Shown: positions 22,142 to 27,135 of the stretch, one piece after another
How positions within the stretch are numbered: position 1 is the first letter of the stretch
Layout of the letters: every line of letters begins with the position of its first letter
Source: an uncultured Eubacterium sp.
Lineage (GTDB): Bacteria > Bacillota > Clostridia > Lachnospirales > Lachnospiraceae
Assembly: GCA_905236295.1 (NCBI GenBank)
Contig: CAJOQF010000342.1
Location: 1 to 27,135 of the forward strand
Reading direction: 5' to 3'
Length of the DNA: 27,135 nucleotides
Notes under the pieces: generated by a model
What the model saw: only the letters and a program-made list of their open reading frames with translations
Databases searched by the model: none
Told to the model about the DNA's origin: nothing
Position numbers and translations under genes: made by a program

Positions 22142-23439
22142 TGGAAAACTATCTTAAGACAATGATCGAAAAGAGGCGAAATGGAAGCAAGGCCGGGATT
22201 CCATCATATTGCACATCAAACGAGACGGTTATAGATACGATACTTGCAAGGGCTGCCAAAACCGGGCAGCCCGTTCTTTTGGAAGCCACGGCAAATCAGG
22301 TAAACCAGTTCGGCGGTTACACCGGCATGAAACCGGAGGATTACTACCGCTTTGTAAGCGACAAGGCGAAGGCTCTTGGGATTGGCGAGGATAAACTCAT
22401 CCTTGCGGGAGATCATCTTGGGCCTCTTACTTGGCAGGATCTTCCGGAAGACGAGGCGATGAAAAATGCCGAAGAGCTCGTCTATCTCTTTGCAAAGGCC
22501 GGATTTACCAAGATCCATCTGGATACTAGCATGAAGGTTGCAGATGATCCTGAGGGGCTTTTGTCGACCGAGACCATCGCAAGGAGAGGCTCAAGACTCT
22601 ATAAGGCGGCAATGAAAGGATACGGGGAGCTTCTCGAGTCGAAACCGGATGCGATCAGACCTGTATTTGTGATCGGGTCGGAAGTGCCAATCCCGGGAGG
22701 AGCAAAGGAAAGCGAAGACTCCCTCGAGGTTACAAAGCCGGAAGCGCTGCAGGATACCATAAAGACCTACGAAAGAGTCTTTAAAGAGGAGGGCATCGGT
22801 GATGGAATAAAGGATGTGATCGCTGTGGTGGTACAGCCGGGAGTCGAGTTCGGTGACGATCAGATTTTCCTCTACGACCATGAGGCGGCAACCCAACTTT
22901 GCGAGAAGTTGAAGGAGTATCCGGATTTTGTCCTCGAAGGACATTCGACTGATTACCAAAGTAGAGAGTGCTTAAGATCAATGGCAGAGGATGGCATCTG
23001 CATCCTAAAGGTTGGACCGGCGCTTACCTATGCATACCGCGAGGCGCTCTTTGCCCTTAGCATGATTGAAAGAGAGCTGGTGGATGAAGGAAAACAGGCA
23101 AAGGTTATTGAGGTGCTTGATGAGGTTATGCTCGAGTCTCCCGACAATTGGAAGAAGCATTATCACGGGACAGACAGAGAACAGAAAAATGCCAGAAAAT
23201 ACAGCCTGTCTGATCGGGCGAGATATTATATCGGCGATCCCCGGATAGAGGAGGCTGTAAAAAAGCTGTATTCAAACTTAAGAGAAAGCAGGATTCCGAT
23301 GAATATGATCCATCAGTATATGCCGCTTCAGTTTGATGCGGTAAGGGGAGGACGGCTAAAGCCCGATCCTCAAATGCTTGTTATGGATGCAATAGAGAAA
23401 GTTCTTGAAGAATATGAGTATGCGACAGGCCCGGCGTAA
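22141..23439 (+). CDS. Tagatose-bisphosphate aldolase accessory subunit (GatZ/KbaZ type)
   Basis: A 432-residue member of the GatZ/KbaZ family, the non-catalytic subunit that supports and stabilises the class II aldolase GatY/KbaY. Recognisable segments are 'GIPSYCTSNETVIDTILARA', 'PVLLEATANQVNQFGGYTGM', 'LAGDHLGPLTWQDLP', 'IHLDTSMKVADDPEGLL', 'VIGSEVPIPGGA', 'LEGHSTDYQS' and 'KVGPALTYAYREALFAL'. Length is normal (GatZ about 420). AAGGAGA lies 10 nt upstream of the ATG. Its catalytic partner is probably the aldolase at 10904-11746, unusually placed about 11 kb away at the other end of the cluster. An 8-bp hairpin (CGACAGGC/GCCTGTCG, 23423-23453) spans the stop codon but has no T-run. Confidence 0.92.
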   Translation: MENYLKTMIEKRRNGSKAGIPSYCTSNETVIDTILARAAKTGQPVLLEATANQVNQFGGYTGMKPEDYYRFVSDKAKALGIGEDKLILAGDHLGPLTWQDLPEDEAMKNAEELVYLFAKAGFTKIHLDTSMKVADDPEGLLSTETIARRGSRLYKAAMKGYGELLESKPDAIRPVFVIGSEVPIPGGAKESEDSLEVTKPEALQDTIKTYERVFKEEGIGDGIKDVIAVVVQPGVEFGDDQIFLYDHEAATQLCEKLKEYPDFVLEGHSTDYQSRECLRSMAEDGICILKVGPALTYAYREALFALSMIERELVDEGKQAKVIEVLDEVMLESPDNWKKHYHGTDREQKNARKYSLSDRARYYIGDPRIEEAVKKLYSNLRESRIPMNMIHQYMPLQFDAVRGGRLKPDPQMLVMDAIEKVLEEYEYATGPA

Positions 23440-23507
23440 AGCTGAGCCTGTCGAAGCGCCATTACTGGAATGAAATATACAAAAACACATTATCCTGATC
23501 ATCTTTA

Positions 23508-24023
23508 TTACATGGGTGCATCCACTTTTTTGATAACACTTAATCCCAGTTCAACTTCGATTGGACGTCCCATAAGGTTAACTTCGATTATGACAGACCT
23601 GTGATGGCGATCGATTTTCTTGACGTTGCCTTCAAAGCCCTTCATGGCGCCGTCTAAAACCTCAAGCTTATCGCCGATCAATATACCCTCAGAGTAACTA
23701 GCGAAGTGGTTGTCTCCGCCAAGCTTACGAAGGTGCGCTTCCTCCTCGGGGTAGAGCGGGGTGAATTCATCCCCGGTCTTTAGTATTTTAGTCATCTCCG
23801 GGATTTTTTTGAGTCTGATCCTCAGATCGGAGGGATCGTCTGTTTCGAAGAACACATAGCTTGGAAAGAGCAGATATTCCCGCATGATCCATTCGCCTTT
23901 GATGCGATGGTTTTTCTGAGCCTTTATAACAAAAACTTCCTCATCTTCTTTGATGACCCGATCTTTGCATTTTTCTACTATGTCATGTTCATGGCCTGTT
24001 ATGACCTGTACTACGTACCACAT
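23508..24023 (-). CDS. loaP: LoaP-like NusG paralogue, transcription antiterminator
   Basis: A 171-residue protein with a NusG N-terminal (NGN) domain, 'MWYVVQVITGHEHDIVEKC' to about residue 105, including 'YLLFPSYVFFET' where NusG has PGYVFV. A KOW domain follows (about 117-150, 'GDKLEVLDGAMKGFEGNVKKIDRHHRSVIIEV'). It is shorter and more diverged than housekeeping NusG and starts MWYVVQ as specialised paralogues do. LoaP proteins bind RNA polymerase and stop it terminating in long biosynthetic operons. AAGGA lies 8 nt before the ATG. It is divergent from two glycosyltransferase genes, which fits a role in a long surface-glycan or glycosylation operon that continues beyond the window. RfaH/UpxY-type function is the same idea under another name. 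Confidence 0.82.
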   Translation of the reverse strand: MWYVVQVITGHEHDIVEKCKDRVIKEDEEVFVIKAQKNHRIKGEWIMREYLLFPSYVFFETDDPSDLRIRLKKIPEMTKILKTGDEFTPLYPEEEAHLRKLGGDNHFASYSEGILIGDKLEVLDGAMKGFEGNVKKIDRHHRSVIIEVNLMGRPIEVELGLSVIKKVDAPM

Positions 24024-24093
24024 ATTGCAATTCCTTTTCGCCAGATTAGTCGGTAATATCCGGAATACTCATCGGAAATACCACATGGCGACT

Positions 24094-24122
24094 ATTATAT
24101 AAGAATTCACTCGTTTGCGCAA
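24094..24122 (-). promoter_or_regulatory. Promoter for the loaP-like gene
   Basis: On the minus strand TTGCGC (24117-24122) is 17 bp from a perfect TATAAT (24094-24099), about 70 nt before the start codon. An imperfect inverted repeat (TTTGCGCAA/TTGTGCAAA, about 24114-24140) overlaps the -35. Confidence 0.6.
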
Positions 24123-24179
24123 TGAGGTTTTTTGTGCAAATTTCTTTACAAAAAATCATACAGAGTGTATCTTTAAATC

Positions 24180-24209
24180 ATGACACACTTTTGTTGTGAC
24201 TTATATTAT
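24180..24209 (+). promoter_or_regulatory. Weak promoter candidate for the glycosyltransferase genes
   Basis: ATGACA (24180-24185) and TATTAT (24204-24209) are 18 bp apart, about 38 nt before the first glycosyltransferase start. No clear leader hairpin for LoaP recognition is seen downstream of it. Confidence 0.35.
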
Positions 24210-24246
24210 ATGGGGGATTACGTCTTAAAAATAGCCTTTAGAAATT

Positions 24247-25962
24247 ATGAGAAATGATAATAAAACAGATATAATCTTAAGTATCGGGATATTGGTGGCC
24301 GGAAGAAAAGAAGAGGTGTGGAAATGCCTCGATTCTTTGAAACACCTCAGGGACGCAATAGCGTGTGAACTGATAATTGCCGATACGGGATGCGATAAAA
24401 ATATTAGAAAAAAACTTGAAGAATATGCAGATGTAATGCTCGACTTCAAATGGTGTGATGACTTTGCTGCGGCGAGAAATGCTACGGTCGATGCGGCAGG
24501 CGGAAAGTGGTTTTTATATCTGGATGATGATGAGTGGTTTGAAAGTACAGCCAGCATAGAAAAGTTTTTTAAGACCGGTGAGTACGGTAAGTTTTCAAAC
24601 GCTATGTACGTTCAGCGAAACTATACAGACATCGGAGGTAATACTTTTGAGGATGCATGGGTAAAGCGAATGTTCTCTCTTGAGGAAGGAGTACGTTTTA
24701 AGGGACGTATTCATGAGTATATTGACCCTGACGACGGACGTTGCGCGACGATTTTGGATCATGTGCATCACTTTGGATATGTATTTACGGACTCTGTGCT
24801 TGAAAAGGCTCATCTTGAAAGAAATATGAGTCTGCTTAAGCTAGTGTTTGAGGAAGAACCGGACAATATAAGATGGGGAGTTCACCTTGAGCAGGAGTAC
24901 TATGTTGCCGGAGATTACAGGGCGATGATCGAAACCGCGGATACCTGCCTTGAAAGATTCAAAAACAGGGAAGATGCGGTAGCAATAGGGACTTTTCATG
25001 CCGCAAAGATAATTGCAAATATTAGCCTTGGTGATGCGAATGCTGCATTTGTGGCTGCTGTAAACGGCATAAATGATGAGCTAAGTACCCAGGTGACAAG
25101 GGCGTACTGTGCTTATTTTGCATCGGAATTGGCGCTTAAGTACGGAGATTACGAGGCACTTATAGACTGCATTCCGGTTTACTGGGAAAACTATGACTGG
25201 CTTGAGGTTCACGAGACGGATCGGGCAATGCAGTCGACGACAAACTTTACAAAGAATTATGCCGGAGGAAGGCGTTTCTTTAACGCGGCGGTCTTTGCAG
25301 TCTGCGCGGGGATTGCGCTTGCCACAGCCTCGGATCCTTCATCGGAGAATGGGGCGAAGGATATTAAAAACGGCTATGAGATGATAAAAAAGTACTCCGT
25401 GATCATGGAGACGAGCGATATCCGCACCTATCTTCCGGACGGGGCGATAAGTGTGTTGGTCGTTGGAATGAAATCGCTTGCGGATGCTGATGCAAGGCGG
25501 GCTGTATTTGAAAAGCTTTTTCAAAATGAACGCCTTCGGGGAAATATGTATGACGAGGCGATCAGACAGGAGGGCAGATACGGATACCTGCTTGAGCTGC
25601 TTGATGATGCCGGGGTGGATGATCTGTTTGTAAAACGTGCGCATGCTCTTGAAATTCTGGCGGACGGCACTTCGACAGATTCTGTGTCCGGGGATCTGAA
25701 GTCATTTTCAGCTCTCTGCATAGATTACTATAAAGAAAAAAACGACATAAAAGGCGATATCCCTCAGGGAACTGCTCTGCCGCGTGATGTGGCGGCTGCA
25801 ATGCTCATCGGATCCATTCTGGATGCGGCAAAAGAAAGAAAGGATGTCAACGACATTTTCCCGATGGTAAAGCAGACGGTGGAGATCTATCCGGTGCTTG
25901 CACAGAGCATGAAGCAGTGGGTCAGCGAATATATAGAATTTAAGGATACAGATAATGAGTGA
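24247..25962 (+). CDS. Family 2 glycosyltransferase with long C-terminal helical region
   Basis: A 571-residue protein. The N-terminal ~230 residues are a GT-A fold: 'SIGILVAGRKEEVWKCLDSL' (12-31), 'ELIIADTGCD', 'WCDDFAAARNATVDAAGGKWFLYLDDDEWF' (69-98) with the metal-binding acidic cluster D93-E96, and 'GRIHEYIDP'. The rest (about 230-571) is soluble and alpha-helical with tetratricopeptide-like stretches ('LEQEYYVAGDYRAMIETADTCLERF'), often used to hold a protein or glycan acceptor. No membrane segment is seen, so it acts in the cytoplasm. The ATG at 24247 has no good ribosome binding site, but an in-frame stop at 24232-24234 rules out a much longer form. It is a tandem paralogue of the next gene and overlaps it by 8 nt. 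Confidence 0.85.
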   Translation: MRNDNKTDIILSIGILVAGRKEEVWKCLDSLKHLRDAIACELIIADTGCDKNIRKKLEEYADVMLDFKWCDDFAAARNATVDAAGGKWFLYLDDDEWFESTASIEKFFKTGEYGKFSNAMYVQRNYTDIGGNTFEDAWVKRMFSLEEGVRFKGRIHEYIDPDDGRCATILDHVHHFGYVFTDSVLEKAHLERNMSLLKLVFEEEPDNIRWGVHLEQEYYVAGDYRAMIETADTCLERFKNREDAVAIGTFHAAKIIANISLGDANAAFVAAVNGINDELSTQVTRAYCAYFASELALKYGDYEALIDCIPVYWENYDWLEVHETDRAMQSTTNFTKNYAGGRRFFNAAVFAVCAGIALATASDPSSENGAKDIKNGYEMIKKYSVIMETSDIRTYLPDGAISVLVVGMKSLADADARRAVFEKLFQNERLRGNMYDEAIRQEGRYGYLLELLDDAGVDDLFVKRAHALEILADGTSTDSVSGDLKSFSALCIDYYKEKNDIKGDIPQGTALPRDVAAAMLIGSILDAAKERKDVNDIFPMVKQTVEIYPVLAQSMKQWVSEYIEFKDTDNE

Positions 25963-27135
25963 GATATTACTTAGCATAGGAATGCTCGTGGCAGGAAAAA
26001 AAGATGATGTCTGGAAGAGTCTTGATTCTCTGGATCATCTCAGAAAAACCGTTCCCTGCGAGCTTATTATCACGGATACGGGTTGTGACGAAGCTACTCA
26101 CGGCAGGCTTTTGGAGTACGCCGACAAGCTGATAGATTTCGAGTGGTGCGATGATTTTTCGGCGGCGAGAAATACCGGAGTTGAGGCGGCGATCGGCAGT
26201 TGGTTTATGTTTCTTGACGATGACGAGTGGTTTGAGGACACGACAAAACTTGAGGAGTTTTTCATAAACGGCACATACAGACAGTACAAGTCGGCAGCAT
26301 ACCGCATTCGCAATTACAAGGATTATGAGGGGAGAGAGTTTCTCGATTCCTGGATAACAAGGCTTTTTTATCTCGGTGGTGGAGCTCATTTTGAGAGCCG
26401 TATCCATGAGATGATCGTTCCGTTTGAGGGACCGACCGCCCAGATAGAGGACTTTGTGCATCATTTTGGCTATATCTACGCCAATGAGGAGGATGCACAT
26501 AAGCATTATCTTAGAAACAAAGTTCTACTTGAAAAGATGATAGAGGATGATCCCAAGAATCTGAGATGGCATGTTCATCTGGTTCAGGAGTATATGACTC
26601 ATGGAGATTACGAGGAGATGGAGCCGGCGGCAAGAGCGGGACTTGAGGCAGCGAACGGAGTGGATAATCCGGAGGACAATATTCTTATAGGCTCTTTCTA
26701 TGGGGCATTATATCTGTCGCGTTTTGCCAGAGGGATCTACGACCGTGCGTATGATGTGACAGCAGAGGCTTTGTCCGACAAGCGAAGCACGCAGATGTGT
26801 AATGCGTTTATGTCGCTGATGGCGGCTGCAATGTCGATGAGGCTTAAAAACTACGGGGCGGCTTACCGGCATATAAAGGATTACTGGATCGATTTTGAAT
26901 GGCTTGAAAAGAATGAAAGACAGGAATTCTTCCAGTCAAACTGCGCCTTTATCAGAAATTATAATACAGATGCCAACGTATTTGAGGCAAGGGTGATAAG
27001 CGTTTTTGCGGGATTGTACGTTGATGATGGGGCGCTTGTCAGCAAGCATATTGACAGGATCTCGTGGGATAATGCTGATCTGACTATCCCGTCTTATGCT
27101 TATGAACTTATCTCTGCTTATGTCAATGAAAATGA
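25955..27135 (+). CDS. Family 2 glycosyltransferase, second tandem copy (partial at window end)
   Basis: The frame opens at 25955, 8 nt inside the preceding gene with AAGGA 8 nt upstream, and stays open for 393 codons to the end of the window, so the 3' end is missing. The product is plainly paralogous to its neighbour: 'ILLSIGMLVAGKKDDVWKSLDSLDHL', 'ELIITDTGCD', 'WCDDFSAARNTGVEAAIGSWFMFLDDDEWF' (metal-site D88-E91), 'ESRIHEMIVP', 'DFVHHFGYIYA', and then 'LRWHVHLVQEYMTHGDYEEM', the start of the same TPR-like region. The acceptor is unknown. Two divergent tandem copies suggest sequential sugar additions or a different acceptor for each. Confidence 0.85.
   Translation, partial: MSEILLSIGMLVAGKKDDVWKSLDSLDHLRKTVPCELIITDTGCDEATHGRLLEYADKLIDFEWCDDFSAARNTGVEAAIGSWFMFLDDDEWFEDTTKLEEFFINGTYRQYKSAAYRIRNYKDYEGREFLDSWITRLFYLGGGAHFESRIHEMIVPFEGPTAQIEDFVHHFGYIYANEEDAHKHYLRNKVLLEKMIEDDPKNLRWHVHLVQEYMTHGDYEEMEPAARAGLEAANGVDNPEDNILIGSFYGALYLSRFARGIYDRAYDVTAEALSDKRSTQMCNAFMSLMAAAMSMRLKNYGAAYRHIKDYWIDFEWLEKNERQEFFQSNCAFIRNYNTDANVFEARVISVFAGLYVDDGALVSKHIDRISWDNADLTIPSYAYELISAYVNEN

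Noticed and set aside
23423..23453. Hairpin CGACAGGC/GCCTGTCG as the terminator of the gatZ-like gene
   Set aside because: The stem spans the stop codon and no T-run follows on either strand, so it does not qualify as an intrinsic terminator.
25967..26506. Minus-strand frame of 179 codons in the second glycosyltransferase
   Set aside because: The plus strand is open for 393 codons here with clear similarity to the neighbouring glycosyltransferase, so the minus frame is a shadow.
1..27135. CRISPR arrays, tRNA or rRNA genes, insertion sequences and prophage genes
   Set aside because: No regularly spaced repeats, no cloverleaf-like segments, no transposase or integrase motifs were seen on reading both strands.

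Overview
The window looks like a chromosomal segment of a low-to-mid GC Gram-positive anaerobe, most likely a Lachnospiraceae member (Butyrivibrio, Roseburia or a relative). This rests on the strong AGGAGG-type ribosome binding sites, occasional TTG starts, lipobox-type solute-binding proteins, a LoaP-like NusG paralogue, sigma-54, a remnant of a 4-hydroxybutyryl-CoA dehydratase gene, and clostridial-type sugar genes. The taxonomic call is inference from gene content; there is no rRNA in the window. I saw no tRNA, rRNA, CRISPR array or insertion sequence.

Layout. (1) 1-2503: end of an unseen upstream unit, a six-helix DUF308/HdeD-like membrane protein, and glycerol kinase (glpK) ending in a strong terminator. 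(2) 2548-7725: a four-gene Dpp/Opp/Nik-type ABC transporter operon (lipoprotein, a fused two-ATPase protein, two permeases), closed by a terminator. A perfect-consensus sigma-54 promoter lies between the last stop codon and that terminator. (3) 7726-10903: an orphan larB (nickel-pincer cofactor), a 110-nt palindrome, and then on the minus strand rpoN (sigma-54) and a decayed abfD (4-hydroxybutyryl-CoA dehydratase) pseudogene with an internal deletion, a frameshift and an amber stop.

(4) 10904-23439: a catabolic cluster of about 12.5 kb. Left of a divergent promoter region at 12905-13166 are a Gfo/Idh/MocA dehydrogenase and a GatY/KbaY-type class II aldolase (minus strand). To the right are an Old Yellow Enzyme-type protein with a four-cysteine motif, a ribose-type ABC importer (SBP, double ATPase, permease) and a YcjR-like TIM-barrel epimerase. 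These are followed by a convergent LacI-family regulator, and then a D-allulose/D-tagatose 3-epimerase, a PfkB kinase and the GatZ/KbaZ partner of the aldolase. Together they suggest import of a rare sugar or glycoside, oxidation and epimerisation, phosphorylation of a ketohexose (tagatose/fructose-like) and cleavage of a ketohexose bisphosphate to triose phosphates. The actual substrate cannot be read from the sequence.

(5) 23508-27135: a LoaP/NusG-like antiterminator on the minus strand, divergent from two tandem paralogous family-2 glycosyltransferases with long C-terminal helical regions. The second runs off the end of the window.

Most worth a second look: the sigma-54 promoter leading directly into a terminator (a possible ~60-nt sigma-54-dependent RNA) 1.3 kb from rpoN, the rare-sugar cluster with its aldolase subunits at opposite ends, the abfD remnant, and the LoaP-glycosyltransferase locus.
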